DNA of 64,000 bases from Anthoceros angustus (lineage: Eukaryota > Streptophyta > Anthocerotopsida > Anthocerotales > Anthocerotaceae): the NCBI GenBank assembly GCA_010909165.1, contig VJWM01000044.1:2344776-2408775 (forward strand), in the 5' to 3' direction. Made by a program: the position numbers and the translations under genes. The stretch's first letter is position 1; every line of letters starts with the position of its first letter. Of the stretch, positions 1 to 11,398 are shown piece by piece. The notes under the pieces are model-generated. The model was given only the letters and a program-made list of their open reading frames with translations. It had not been told where the DNA came from and ran no database searches.

Positions 1-60
1 TCGTCTGTGCTCGAGCGAGCTCATCTTGCTGGCCAAGGCTCAGTCTTCGCATTGTGGCAG

Positions 61-540
61 GCTGTGTGCTTCAATCCCTTCTCCGTTCTGACAGTGGAAG
101 ATCTTTCTAGACCTCCGGCCTCATGGACAGGGGAGTTCTGGGACTGCGGCACCGGGCCGGCAGATTCTTATTCGTGGCCTCACAGCGGTTCCCAGGTTCA
201 GTTGCGGATGCGGGAGAACCTGAAGAAGTACAGCGGGAACTACTTGGTGCTGCTCTTGGTCATCTTCCTCATCTTGCTTTACAAGATCCCTATCGCGATT
301 TTAGGGCTGTTGGCCATCGTTGGAGTGCTGGACGGAATCAGGGTGTATGCTGCATCTCGGGGACTGACCGGGAGGAGTAAACGGATGATGGCCCTGTCGT
401 TGGTTGGTCAGGCTACGGCGTGGGTGTTGTTGGTGTACACCAAGATTGGGTACGTAGTTTTTTGGACAGGGTTGCTTGGTTTCGTGGTGTTCGTCCTTCA
501 TGCTTCTACACGACGGCTTACATCCACCCTGAAGGACTGA
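61..540 (+). CDS. PRA1H: PRA1 family protein, H type (5' end outside window)
   Basis: Membrane protein of the prenylated-Rab-acceptor family, which acts in vesicle traffic at ER, Golgi and endosomes. The last exon encodes about 159 residues. It opens with a conserved NPFSVLTVEDLSRP segment and a W/F-rich stretch ending in DSYSWPHS, which I know from the plant PRA1-H subgroup. Then come a basic QVQLRMRENLKKY segment, two pairs of hydrophobic helices (around LVLLLVIFLILLY and VVFWTGLLGFVVFVLHA) and the typical HASTR-like end. A splice acceptor (ttcgcattgtggcag) ends at 60 and gives phase 0, so the reading frame left of it is probably intron. The start codon and first exon(s) lie off the window. 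Family call is by recognition of the order of segments; the subgroup is somewhat less certain. Confidence 0.8.
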   Translation, partial: AVCFNPFSVLTVEDLSRPPASWTGEFWDCGTGPADSYSWPHSGSQVQLRMRENLKKYSGNYLVLLLVIFLILLYKIPIAILGLLAIVGVLDGIRVYAASRGLTGRSKRMMALSLVGQATAWVLLVYTKIGYVVFWTGLLGFVVFVLHASTRRLTSTLKD

Positions 541-1926
541 GTCGGGAGGGTCTTCCCCGGAGTTGCCGGATCGGCAAGGAGCAAGGCGTCATCCCCTGCA
601 AGTACGTGTTTGACAAACCTGGTGGTCGTTCTGTCCTCCTGAAGTGCCGTGGCTTATTTCGTCAAGGGACTTGGTGGTTGCAGACAGGTGGGGGAACATA
701 CTCTTCGGGTTCGTCCACAACCAGTGGCTTGAACATGGGGAGGAGCATGGATGCGCAAATGTGCTTCATGGTTCTGTGGGTGCATCTGTAGTCTGCTAGA
801 ATTTGGATCAGCGCACTCACATCCGGATTCTCCCTCTTTTACTTTTCGCTCCCACGGATTGTAGAGCGCCCAGCATTATGGAGCTGCCGCAGGGATCTGG
901 AACACATGATCTGATTGTAAGGGCATACCGGATGAAAATAAGGTCTGTGAACTCCCAGATGATTAGGGATCGCAGATCGATGAGATTCAGCATGTCCTGG
1001 AGTTCCAGGAGTGTGACCCGCTCAAGAATATTTGGAATTGTGGGAGGATTTGTTCTTTTATCAAAGTGCATTTCTACTTTGGTACAGAAACAACAGCACA
1101 TCGCATGAAGTGATGAATTGTCGCAAAAGAGGTGGGAGGAGGGCTCTCATCAAACCTGGCTTGGTTTTGGAATCGAAGTCTGTCGTACCAGGCTACTGGA
1201 TTCATGCTCTATTACCTCAAAATCCACAGTGAAGGTGAAGAAACGTGAAGGTGAAGTGGAAATCTAAAGGTGAAGGGGAAATGCGAAGGGAGTGGAATGG
1301 GTATGAAGGGGAATGCAGGAGGGGCACTTTTCTCCCTAGGACCAGCAAGTGAGTGCTCTCTCTTGAAGGAGCGGTTATCCCCGCAGAGGGCAATTTTAGA
1401 TCCGTTGTTCACCAAGCCGACTCCTCATATCATTCTGACAACAGTACCTAGTCGTCCCTCAACCTGGTTTCCGGTATATGAGATTATACCTTTTTTGTAA
1501 ACAAAATATTTTTCACGTGAAGCTCTTGTTTCACCTAGTTGAGGAGTCGTGGTTCTGCTTGCGATGCTAGTTCTTTGGCCACCGAACTTGCTGAAAGATA
1601 GTCAGACAGCTTTTCACGTGCTTCGCCTTTCTTGAAGTCTTGAGCAGGTCGAGCCTGTTCAGCCTCCTGAGCCTGCTACATTGTTGCCGGCTCAGAATGG
1701 GTTCGGATTTCTCCGCAAATCTCAGTAATATAAACCGGGGCAGATCCTCACCTCCTGTAGTCGAGTTCGAGAACGTTGCAAGATCTCCTCAAAGCTCTTG
1801 TGCAGGAGCTGGGACTTCAATTGGAACAGGGACTGAACTGCAAGGTGAAGACTTCCAGATTGAGAGACAAGGAAATAAATCTGGAAACTGATGCTTGGAC
1901 GTTGTTTCCTCACCATGTCAGAGTTT
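541..1926. other. Intergenic, no gene seen
   Basis: This holds the 3' flank of the PRA1 gene and the 3' flank of the minus-strand LRR gene. A purine-rich stretch at about 1230-1320 repeats variants of gaaggtgaag. CACGTG-type core sequences occur near 1513 and 1615. No open frame here resembles a protein I know. Confidence 0.5.
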
Positions 1927-3102
1927 CTAACCTGCATCCTGACCCAGGGACTTATCAATATTGAAGTTCAAACCAGAGTCTGTCAAGAAGCTTGCTGTTG
2001 GGGGATGACCAGGTGCCGAATCCATCAGTGGATCGTCAGACAGTGTCCTTTCTAACTCTTCCATAAAAGTCTCATCAGCTGCAAGAACCGGATACTCGTA
2101 TTTAGCCTCCGGACCTCCGTCAGAGTCCTCACCTCCAAGATCGGGATCGGACGGGCTGGGGTATACAAGCCATGGCTCAGTAGGAAGCAGTGGGAAGGTC
2201 ATTGCGGACCCCAACCAAAGAGGGAGCTATCCTACCTCATCTTGGCAAACCGTTTCGAGTTTCCAACAGGAACTCCATCCACCTCTTTCAAGTCTGGAAG
2301 GCACTCAATCAGGGCGTCGAGGAGTGCATCCTGAACTCCCCAACAGGGATTATGAGCCACATTCAAAAATCTCAACGCCTTGGGAAGCTCCTCATCTGTA
2401 AGGTATTGAGGCATGGTGGGGGCATCATCAGAAAGGCAACCAGCACGGTCCAGTTCAGGTGACCCTGGATCGGGTCTGTGGAATACTTGCCTACGGCCAA
2501 ATGCTCAATCGCGTTGTCGGAAACGTCCAAAAACATGAGGTCCCGCAAGGCTCTCAGGCCCTCAATTGAACTAAGCTGATTCCCAGCAACCGTCAGGAAC
2601 CGTAATTGCTTGGCCGCCTCAATCCCCCTCAAGCTCTTGAGCTGGTTCTGCAGGCCACAGCCTATCAACCAGGTGAGCTACAAATGCAACTCCGCCGTGC
2701 CGCAAAACAGACATTCCGGAGCCGGAGCGAGATATTCGAAGTAACCTGCTGCAAGTACAGGCTGGATAGGCGAGGAAGGAAAACAAACACTGCCGGCTCC
2801 AAAGCAACAATGCATTCCCTGTCTAGCCTAACTTGCGACAGCTGCTGTAAAGCCTTGTCTCTGAAGAAGCAGCACATAAATCACAAGCATGCCCGTGGTG
2901 CATGCCAGGAGGCACAACCCCACATCCAGCACGAGCCTCCACCACATGCCAACAATGAGCACCAAGTGCACACGACCAGCACGAAGACAGACCTCTCAGC
3001 ACTGTCAGCCCCGTGAGCCAGGGACTCGGGAAGATTGCGCGACGCCACCTTAGCCTTCCAGAGCTCCAATGCCGCCTCTTCCACTGCCTCGGACTCTGCC
3101 AT
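1927..3102 (-). CDS. LRRC46: LRRC46-like leucine-rich-repeat protein
   Basis: Five exons on the minus strand (3102-2993, 2860-2746, 2647-2491, 2395-2236, 2155-1927) join in phase to 256 residues. The VRLDRE segment, followed by leucine-rich repeats (LSSLYLQQNQL, LRFLTVAGNQLSSIEGL, LMFLDVSDNAIEHL, LRFLNVAHNP) and a cap with DLKEVDGVPV, matches the order and spacing of LRRC46, which is linked to cilia and sperm flagella in animals. The C-terminal third is acidic and low in recognisable structure. The third intron (2490-2396) must use a GC donor (AG|GCAAGT): the nearby GT would put a stop in frame. The start is the ATG at 3102. It lies 251 bp head to head with the M32 peptidase gene. A ciliary role in this plant is inferred from the family. 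Confidence 0.75.
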
Positions 3103-3353
3103 TCCGCAACCTTCTACACCCAAGACGCACACCCTCGCAACATCCTCTACCGCACCAGACCCATCACCACAGAACTGGGCTCTGGACTGCCCATCTCCGC
3201 AATGTACAAAGGGCGGGGCCCGAGCACGCGATGCGCGCAAGATCCCGACATGCGGTTGGAGTTGGCATGCCCGATGGTTCGCCACCAGCGACCGGCACGA
3301 TTCGCTCTAGCTTTCCTCCCTGGCCCAAAAACGCAGGCCGCACGACTCGGCTA
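3103..3353. promoter_or_regulatory. Bidirectional promoter region (LRRC46-like / M32 peptidase)
   Basis: Only 251 bp separate the two divergent start codons. The interval is C-rich and has no clear TATA box. The peptidase frame stays open upstream through part of it, to 3069. Shared control is inferred from the spacing alone. Confidence 0.45.
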
Positions 3354-5261
3354 ATGGCGCTAGCGGGGAACTCTCCCTCCCTGCTCTGCGCTGCAGCTTC
3401 ACCTTCCGCTCCTGAATCCCATGCCTGCCCCCATTCCTCCCCTTCTTCCTCCCCAGGGCTGTACCCCGCGCAGAGCTCGTCCAGATCGTGCTTCGCGGGG
3501 GAGAGCTCGGGGAGGGTGCCCCTAGCCACCGGGTTCGCGCGCAACGAGCGCGGGCGGGAGGCGGTTGCAAGGCTAGGTTTTGGGGAGAGCGCAGGCGGGG
3601 GGAGGAGAATTCCAAGGGCTGGGGTGGGGAGGACTAAGGCGAGGGCGGCCATGGGGGTGGCGGAGGAGTCCGGCTTGGTGAATCCTCGGGAGGCATTCAA
3701 CAGCCTGAAAGTGAAGCTCAAGGAGATCGACGCATTGGAGGGGGTGAGCAATCTCCTGACATGGGACCAGGAGGTGTTCCTCCCGGCCAAAGGAGCCGAG
3801 GCCCGGGGGCTGCAGCAGGCAGCCGTGGCCAAGGCCCTGCATTCGCAGAGGATGGATCCCGAGATCGGGGACCTGCTGGAGGCGCTGCGGAAGGCCGGGG
3901 ATTTGCAGGAGCAGGGGTTCTCGGCTTCCGAGGCTGCGGCGGTGAGGGAGGCGGCCCGGGACTATCACATTGCGGGGAGGATGCCTGCAGCTCTGGAGGA
4001 GCGGATTGCGGTGCTCAAGTGCCGGGGGGTGGAGGCCTGGAAGCAGGCCAGGAAGCTAGGGCAGTTCAGCCTGTTCGCCCCCGTGCTGGAGGAGTGGGTG
4101 GAGATCGTGAAGGAGGAGGCTGCTGCTGTGGCTCCCCCGGGGATGGATGTGTATGACTACTGCCTGGACAAGTTCGAGCGGGGGCTGACGAGGGAGAAGT
4201 TGGACAGTCTGTTCGGGGCCATCAAGGGGCCGCTGGTGTCGTTGATCCGGAGGATATCGGAGACGTCGTCCAGGCCGGACAGGAAGTTCCTGGAGTCGAA
4301 TGACTTGTTCAACGGGAGGTTCTCGTTGGAGACGCAACGACGGCTGTCCAGGAGGCTTGTGGAGGAGATCGGGTTTGACTGGGAGAGGGGGCGGCTGGAC
4401 GAGGGAGCACATCCCATGACCGTCTTCATCGCCAGCCCTGTGGATGTGAGGCTCACCACAAGGTACAGCGAGACTGACCTGGCTCCGGCTATACGATCCT
4501 CGCTGCACGAAGCTGGGCATGGGCTGTACGAGCAAGGGCGAGATCTGGTGGCATGTCGGGAAGGGCTGCCTGTGTCTAGGGCACCAGGGATGGGGCTCCA
4601 TGAGAGCCAGTCTCTGCTGTGGGAGAGGATGGTGGGGATGAGCGAGGAATTCTGGGACCACTACTGGCCTGCTGTTCTCAGAAGCTTCTCTTCACTGCCC
4701 TCCAGCGAGCCCAAGCAGTTCTACAGAGTCATCAACGAGGTCCATCCGGGCTTGATCAGAGTGGAAGCTGATGAGATCTCGTACCCTCTGCACGTCTTGC
4801 TGCGGTATGAGATAGAGAAGGGGTTGCTGGACGGCAGCCTGGCCGTGGCAGACATCCCCCAGGTATGGAGCCAAAAGCTGGAAGAGTATCTGGGGATCAC
4901 TCCCAGCAATGACTCAGAGGGCTGCCTCCAGGACGTGCACTGGGGAATCGGACTGCTGGGCTACTTCCCTACCTACACCATCGGAGCTGTGTACGCATCT
5001 CAGCTCTTCGAGGCAGCGGAGAGAGATATCCCGGACTTGAGGAAGAACATCGGGGAGGGGAAGTTCTTACCCCTGAGAGAATGGTTGAGGCTTCACGTTC
5101 ACTCTGTGGGTTCCTTGTATGAAACACCAGATGAGCTGGTTCAGAAAGTGACTGGCAAGCCTCTGGACCCTTCCTGTTTCCTCAGGTACCTGTCGCAAAA
5201 ATATTCGGCACTATACGGGCTGTCACCCCACCAGACTCCAGAACTTGTTTACACGTCGTAG
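3354..5261 (+). CDS. M32 (carboxypeptidase Taq type) metallocarboxypeptidase
   Basis: Zinc carboxypeptidase that removes C-terminal residues. One uninterrupted frame encodes 635 residues from the ATG at 3354, or 536 from the ATG at 3651. Family motifs are all present in order: a HPM variant of the HPF motif, DVRLTT, the zinc site HEAGH in SLHEAGHGLYEQG, the HESQ ligand motif, IRVEAD, and GCLQDVHW. The first 99 residues are rich in Ser, Ala, Pro and Arg, contain no family sequence and look like an organelle transit peptide; a start at 3651 would give a cytosolic form of usual family length. The gene has no intron, unlike most neighbours. M32 enzymes are best known from bacteria, archaea and protists; a plant copy is less familiar to me. 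Confidence 0.92.
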   Translation: MALAGNSPSLLCAAASPSAPESHACPHSSPSSSPGLYPAQSSSRSCFAGESSGRVPLATGFARNERGREAVARLGFGESAGGGRRIPRAGVGRTKARAAMGVAEESGLVNPREAFNSLKVKLKEIDALEGVSNLLTWDQEVFLPAKGAEARGLQQAAVAKALHSQRMDPEIGDLLEALRKAGDLQEQGFSASEAAAVREAARDYHIAGRMPAALEERIAVLKCRGVEAWKQARKLGQFSLFAPVLEEWVEIVKEEAAAVAPPGMDVYDYCLDKFERGLTREKLDSLFGAIKGPLVSLIRRISETSSRPDRKFLESNDLFNGRFSLETQRRLSRRLVEEIGFDWERGRLDEGAHPMTVFIASPVDVRLTTRYSETDLAPAIRSSLHEAGHGLYEQGRDLVACREGLPVSRAPGMGLHESQSLLWERMVGMSEEFWDHYWPAVLRSFSSLPSSEPKQFYRVINEVHPGLIRVEADEISYPLHVLLRYEIEKGLLDGSLAVADIPQVWSQKLEEYLGITPSNDSEGCLQDVHWGIGLLGYFPTYTIGAVYASQLFEAAERDIPDLRKNIGEGKFLPLREWLRLHVHSVGSLYETPDELVQKVTGKPLDPSCFLRYLSQKYSALYGLSPHQTPELVYTS

Positions 5262-7233
5262 TGAGGATGTGCCTCCTGCCCTGCTTTATGTTCAGAGAAC
5301 AAGTGTAAGAAAAATTTGAACTGCATGGATCTCCCCTTTCTTTCTTCGTGGGATAGTATCTCGAGATATCATACAACGGAGGTGAAGCAAATTTCTCCCC
5401 CGGGTTTATTTTGATTTATATTCTAAATAATAAATTTGAAAAGTAACATAAAATGACCACTCTGTGTTTCTATCTTGACCATTTGAAGACGTGATATATT
5501 TTTTATAATAATAATTAGATGTTAAAAATGTGAGATGGTATTTATTTTTTCTAGGTGATTTTATATACTCGATGATAACAAGTGATGTCATCTCCACGGT
5601 GCATTGAAGTGGCCCATTTGCATCCCTTTGACCTCGAGAGCCGCAACAAGAACGGTTAGTGATTACTTAAGTGGAGATGGTGTCTCGAGCAGGGTCAGTA
5701 ACCACCATGCCTGTCACCGAAGGTTAGTGATAACCTAAGCGGAGACCTTCGGTGATAACTAAGCGGAGATGGTGTCTCGAGTAACCACCATGCCAGTCAC
5801 CGAAGGTTAGTGATAACCTAAGCGGAGATGGTGTCTCGAGCAGGGTCAATAACTACCACACCCGTCACCAAAGGTTAGTGATAACCTAAGCAAAGATGGT
5901 GTCTCGAGTAAGGTCAGTAACCACCACGCCCGTCACCATCACCGAAACCTGGTCACCGCGGACAAAGTATAAGTCAATCCTGATTAAGCAACCTGTTCAA
6001 AGAATGTACCCTAGAACCTATTTTTAGTATCCTAGATCTAAATTAATATGAAGAAGTTAAGAAAACATAGTTACTATGAAACTAGAAATTTGAAAGATCA
6101 ATAGGGGCATGCCCGCTTTCCGTTCCTTCTCTTTTTTTCTCACTATATTATATTACAAGCCTTTCACAAGCCTTCGAAAGGCTTAGCTTTGGATGCCACG
6201 TTCAATTTGCTCGAGGGCAACCAGCGCCCTTTCCCACGAACACTACTAAGTACAAATATCTTTCTATACCCGTACTGGGATTAGTTCAGGAAAATCAACA
6301 AGCAAACTACTTATCTATGGTCATATGTTCCATCTATGTGCGGAACAAATCCTTCAAAGATAATAGTAATACATAGATGAATATTTGGGACATGAACAAC
6401 AAAGAAAGGAACTCGCAAGAGTATTCCGAATGTCAATCACAAGGCATCTATGAGGGTCGTGTCAAACATGAGCAACAAAAGGCATCAACAAAAGGCAAAA
6501 TAATAAGGTGGCACAATTCGAATATCAACCACATTATACGGTCGATCATAAAACAAAATAATATTTTACTTTTCAGAAAATGACTATCAAAAATTAAAAA
6601 AAACTAGTAAAATTAAAAAACTTAACTTAATTTACGCCGAAAAGTGTAACCCCTACGGTATACATGGATACACCTGGAGGTACGAGGTCAAACGAATCAG
6701 GCCGGGACACGTAAGCAGTCCAGGAATAGGGAGGCATGCGAAGGGACCTGTAAAGTAGCCTGTGCCTGTGCCTCTGTCGCTCCAACGGACGGACAAGCTC
6801 GAACAATGTCTTATATTATAGAATACGGACGACGTGTGAATCTGCAAACCGAGCAGACTAATGGCGTTCTGAACGACTCCATCTTCGAGAAAAGGTCCTT
6901 GCAAATGCCTCGACGGCAGGGTGTCTGATGCATCGTCCTCACTCCTGATCAATAGCCGTCAAACAGAATAAAACAAAAGAGCGTTCCAAGGTCCTGCAAG
7001 GGATGCTTCCCGGTGGGCCGGGGACAGGGAGAAATGGGAACCATCTGTTGTCTGTGCTGCACGGACGACCCGGTCGCAACTCGCGAAGGCATTTGTGGCC
7101 CCGCTTCTTTCTCCACTAAACGGGGTTCCCGGCTGATGGAACGGGAATCCTACTCGGCCTTGATATGCGCCCATGCTGCTCTTGTGATTGGAACAGCTTC
7201 CTGTCGCGGGGAGCTTCGGCAGAGCAGGAAGCC
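5262..7233. other. Intergenic, AT-rich with one minisatellite
   Basis: After the peptidase stop the sequence is AT-rich (about 5400-5580 and 6000-6650). A tandem repeat at 5650-5945 is listed separately. The last 200 bases are the likely promoter and leader of the polyphenol oxidase. No other coding signal is supported. Confidence 0.5.
5650..5945. repeat. Minisatellite, about 70-bp degenerate unit
   Basis: Four to five imperfect copies of a unit containing ggttagtgataacctaagc, gatggtgtctcgag and gtaaccacca. One unit is partly duplicated and rearranged near 5740-5765. Confidence 0.85.
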
Positions 7234-8808
7234 ATGGCGTCGACGCCGGTGCTGCTGGTGCTGGGGGCGCTTCTGGCCGGGCTGGGGGCCTGGCTCGCGG
7301 AGGGGGCGCCTTTGGAGGCAGATTTCTCCACCTGCCGGCCCGTCACCGTCGATGTCGAGGAGGAGTACAACTGCTGCACTCTGTTCGAGCTCATCCACCA
7401 GCCTCCCGTGGTGAAGGACTACCAGACGTACCTGAAGCAGACCAAATTTTCCAACGACAGGATCAAGGTCCGCCCCGCCGCCCACCTCGTCTCCGAGGAG
7501 TACGCCGAGAAGCTCAACCGAGCCTTCCAGCTGCTGCGAGAACTTCCCGCCGACGACCCCCGTTCCTGGATTCAGCAGTCCAATCTGCACTGCGTGTACG
7601 GCCACCCCTGGCTGCGGAACCAGAAGAACAGCACCGCGGACTACGGCATCCACAAGAACTGGCTCCTCATGCCCTTCCACCGCTGGTGGGTGGTGCAGTG
7701 TTTGCATGCTTCCGGTCTCGCATTCCGTATGGGTTGCTGCTGTTTTGGAGGGTTCGGTGATGGTGACGGTGTCGTTGTGGTGACAGGTATATGTACTTCT
7801 ACGAGAGGATTCTGGGCACGCTGGTGGGCGATTTGGACTTCGCGCTTCCCTACTGGAACTGGGACAATCAGTCCCCTGACGAGCCCCTGGCCAACTGTGT
7901 GCCGGCCATTTTCAACGACCCTGTCAAGTATCCCGCGCTCTACGATGCCGTCAGAGATCCTGGGAACACCAAGGGGAAGAGCATCATCAACCTGAGCTAC
8001 AAGACGTCCTTCGACATGCCCGTGGCAACAGGTGGGGTGGGCGGGCTCACTTCCTTCAGCTCCTTCAGGCAGGGGGTGATGCAAGTCTGTTGTGGATGGT
8101 GGGTGTTTGGGCCTGACGGTGCCTTGTTTCGGTTTGCAGATGACGAGATTCGGGAGCTGAACTCCGCGTTCCTGCACCAGATTCTGGTGCACGAGACCCG
8201 GGACGACAAGGACATCCTCTTCTCATACCCGCAGAGGGCCGGGGAGGACACCCCTTACTACGCCGGCTACTTCGAGAGCGGGCCGCACGGGGCCATCCAC
8301 TTCTGGTCCGGCGACAACAGTCTGTCGCACAAGGAAGACATGGGCTCCGCCTACACCGCGGCTCGGGACCCGGTGTTCTTCGGCCACCACGGGAATGTGG
8401 ACCGCCTTTGGGACGTGTGGAGGGTAAGAGCATCGTTATCGGTTCTGGCCGGAATCGCAGCTCGACGCTGCCGGTTTCCTCACCAGGATTCTTCCGTTCT
8501 TGCAGAGCCTAGGGCGGGAGAATTACGATGACCCCGACTGGTACAACGCCGAGTTTGTCCTCTACGACGAAATGGGAGAACTAGTGAAGGTGAAGGTGTC
8601 GGATTCGGTTGACAGCACCAAGCTTGGTTACGTCTACCAGGACGTGGGAAATGCGTGGTTGAACTACGACATGAGCAAGAACCCCAACCTGTCTCAGAGG
8701 GTGGTGAATATGATCCGCCACCAGGCCCAACAGCCCGGCCAGCCGCAGCCCAAACCACCCGGCATCAAAGAGACTGCGGACTTTGGGTTCGGCAGGGCTT
8801 TCGAATGA
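7234..8808 (+). CDS. PPO: Polyphenol oxidase (tyrosinase/catechol oxidase), secretory type
   Basis: Type-3 copper oxidase that converts phenols and catechols to quinones. Four exons (7234-7685, 7787-8031, 8140-8423, 8506-8808) join in phase to 427 residues. The N-terminus is a plain hydrophobic signal peptide (VLLVLGALLAGLGAWLAEGA), not a bipartite thylakoid peptide, so secretion or the vacuole is likely. CuA: LHCVYGH, then GIHKNWLLMPFHRWY across the first splice. CuB: HGAIHFWSGD and RDPVFFGHHGNVDRLW. The DWL domain follows (DPDWYNAEFVLYDE). The C-terminal KFDV domain found in many plant enzymes is absent: the protein ends about 100 residues after the DWL start with a Pro/Gln-rich tail. The start is the first ATG before the signal peptide. 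Confidence 0.93.
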
Positions 8809-11398
8809 GCATAGCACCTGCGTGCCTGCGTAGCCCGCACATCTGAAGGCCTCAGAAGGGGTACAGCGCCGGCTAGAGAGATTCCCGGTTTGACTGTGCC
8901 TTCCCGCAATATCGCTTCCAGGCCAGATGGCTGCGGGCTGCTTGAAACGCTTGCAATTGAAAGTTGCAGGCTGTATGTACAATCATGTATTCTCTCATAA
9001 GAATTCGAGCGGAAGAGAAGTCTGAAGCTCTAGTTTGCGCGACATATAACACAGCCTCCCGACAATCTTCGATTCTCCCTCGAGAGTCCCTGCCTTCACT
9101 CCTCAGCTCTAACGGCGTTTTCAAGACTGGCTCTGACAAATAGACAGTAGTTTCCTTTCACATAGGAAATACATATCTGAGTATGGACAAGGGGCATGCG
9201 TAGATCTGACTGATGGAGACCACTGCCAGCACACCTCCTGCCTCCGTTATACGGAAGTGACATGCCGGACCCACGCTGACCTAAAGATATCTAAAAGCTT
9301 TCTTCGCTTGGAAGTAGACTACACTATTTCCTGAGGGCCTATCGCATGGGTCTTCCAGAGGGCGGAGCTTGTGCACAGTCAAGATGATGAAGGATATAGA
9401 CCGGCTGACGCTTTCCTTGTCTGCATTCGGAGTTGGAAATATCTAGAACTGTAGATGGAGGGAATGAAAGGAAAGTTGGGGGGCAAGTTTTCAACTTTGC
9501 AGTTCAAGGCTACAGGGAGCTCAGGAAGCTACAGAGTACAGACGTCTCATGCACAACACATGTTATTAAAGCTTCCTTCATGAGAGACGACGCATGCGTA
9601 TTGTGTGTCGCTGCTGCACTGTCAGGTGCATTCAGACTGTGAGGTGTCAGAATCAGCGATGGCCACTTCACCAACAGCACCACCAGGCATTATCAACACT
9701 GCATTGAGGCAGGAGTCTGATTGGAAGCCTATGCTGCAACGGAAGCGAGAAAAGACGAACAAAGCCCGAAATGCGAGGAAATGGCAGAAGCTGAACGTTC
9801 ATAAGCTGACAATGAGATTCGCAATCGAGGATATGTGGGAAGAGAAACCTCGCCAGAAGCTAAAAATAGACGAGGCTGTCCTTCCGAAGCGGGCTCCAGG
9901 TCTCCTCACCACTCCAACTCGCTTATGAGTTATTACCCGATGGCCAACGCTGGGCCGTGCTATCAACAAGGCCACGTCATCGTCCTTAAAAAACCGGGTG
10001 GACCGGGAAAAAGCCCAGAAACGCGGCGCTTCGATGTGAATGGGGTCTCCCGGCCCTCGGCCTCGGGAGAAGAGCCCTAATTTGTGATTTGTGCAGGAAG
10101 CTGTGCTCACAACGAGGGTGGACAGGGACATGGCTAACAGATGTCGATCTTGCAGGTGCAAGGCGCGACACATCATGTGCTCGCGATGGACGAATGTGAG
10201 GCCTGATCACGCTACTCCTGCACCTCCCGCGCCCCTCGCTCCACTGTCCTGGAAGGTGCGAGAGGTGCGGGAGTAGTGTGATATGCCTTGCGTGGGCAGG
10301 CGGAGCATTATGCAGTTGCAAAGCAAGAGAGCCCTCTTGACCGGTTCTCCGTCATCTCCAGCGTCCGCCATGGCAAGTAAGCAGTCCGGAGCGCTGGCTG
10401 GGGAGCTGCTGTTTCCGACTGGCAACGCAGGACACAGGCCTGTTGTTGACTGTCGAAGGCACTCACAGTGTTCCAGTATTTCGGGGGTTTTCCAGGAGAG
10501 TAGAACTGGAAAATGTAGTGACTCGTGTGTGATGGTAGGGGCAACCTTCCCAATATAGCACCCATTCCTGACATCCTGAACTTGTCCAGGCGTCCAGTCT
10601 GGCTGTGCTCGAACATATGGTGGAATGCTGCTTTTCAAGGGATGGAATCTGGAAAGCTTTCACCCGGAATGGATACCGGATTTATCCACGGTCGTTGTCG
10701 GGTTATTTACTTCTCTACTTGTGGCCAGATTCCACACCGTTCACATGGGCTTTGCGGACGGGTTCAAGACTCCGAAGTTTTCCGGGCAGCGATTTGCCAA
10801 GCAAGTCATTAGGGGATATTCCTACATGGCCTCCTCACCACATATCATTGAGTTCCCTGCTGGCCTGTGTACAGCGCCAGCCTGTCGGTAATGCTTGCTG
10901 CAGGTGTCTGAGTATGCAGGTGTCTGAGTCTGAGACGTCTCCTTTCCCTGTGGTGTGGATCGAGCGGGGGGCGTGTTTTCAAGGAACTGTAAACAAAAGC
11001 AGCCGAAGGGACCATGTCATTCTGCAAGGGGTACAATTCGCTACTCCAGGAGGGCAGCGCTGCAAAGAGCCTGCTGGGCCGGGGCAGATGGAGGTGCTGA
11101 CCTGCTGACCGGGAAGGGCATCATCTGAGAAGCTGTACCTAACCTATCTAGGCACCATATAAGAAGATATATGATACTTAAGAAGATATATGATACTCTT
11201 GGCTACGGCTGTACCTACAAAGTGCAGCTCTACATAGGAGAATTATGGACACCATTCCACAGCTAATGACAAGCAGCAAAATGATGCATAAATCATATAT
11301 ATAGGTAGTTAAAATGATGCATAAATTATATATGTAGGTAGTTATGCATATATAATCACTTTATTAAAAAAAGAGATAAAAACCCCATCTACCCCCAA
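8809..11398. other. Intergenic, no recognisable gene
   Basis: Several short frames occur. The most protein-like begins at the ATG at 9659 (89 codons, basic, Lys/Arg-rich) and has no family I know. On the minus strand an ATG at about 10371 opens a short frame beginning MADAGDDGEPVKRAL that runs on without domain features. Short tandem duplications lie at 11160-11200 (gaagatatatgatact, twice) and 11278-11345 (a 33-bp unit with aaatgatgcataaat, twice). Confidence 0.4.

Noticed and set aside
5650-5945. CRISPR-like array
   Set aside because: Repeats are contiguous and degenerate with no unique spacers of constant length, and the host is a eukaryote.
9605-9928. Small basic protein frame
   Set aside because: No homology I know, no splice context, and surrounding sequence is repeat-like. 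Mentioned only in the intergenic entry.
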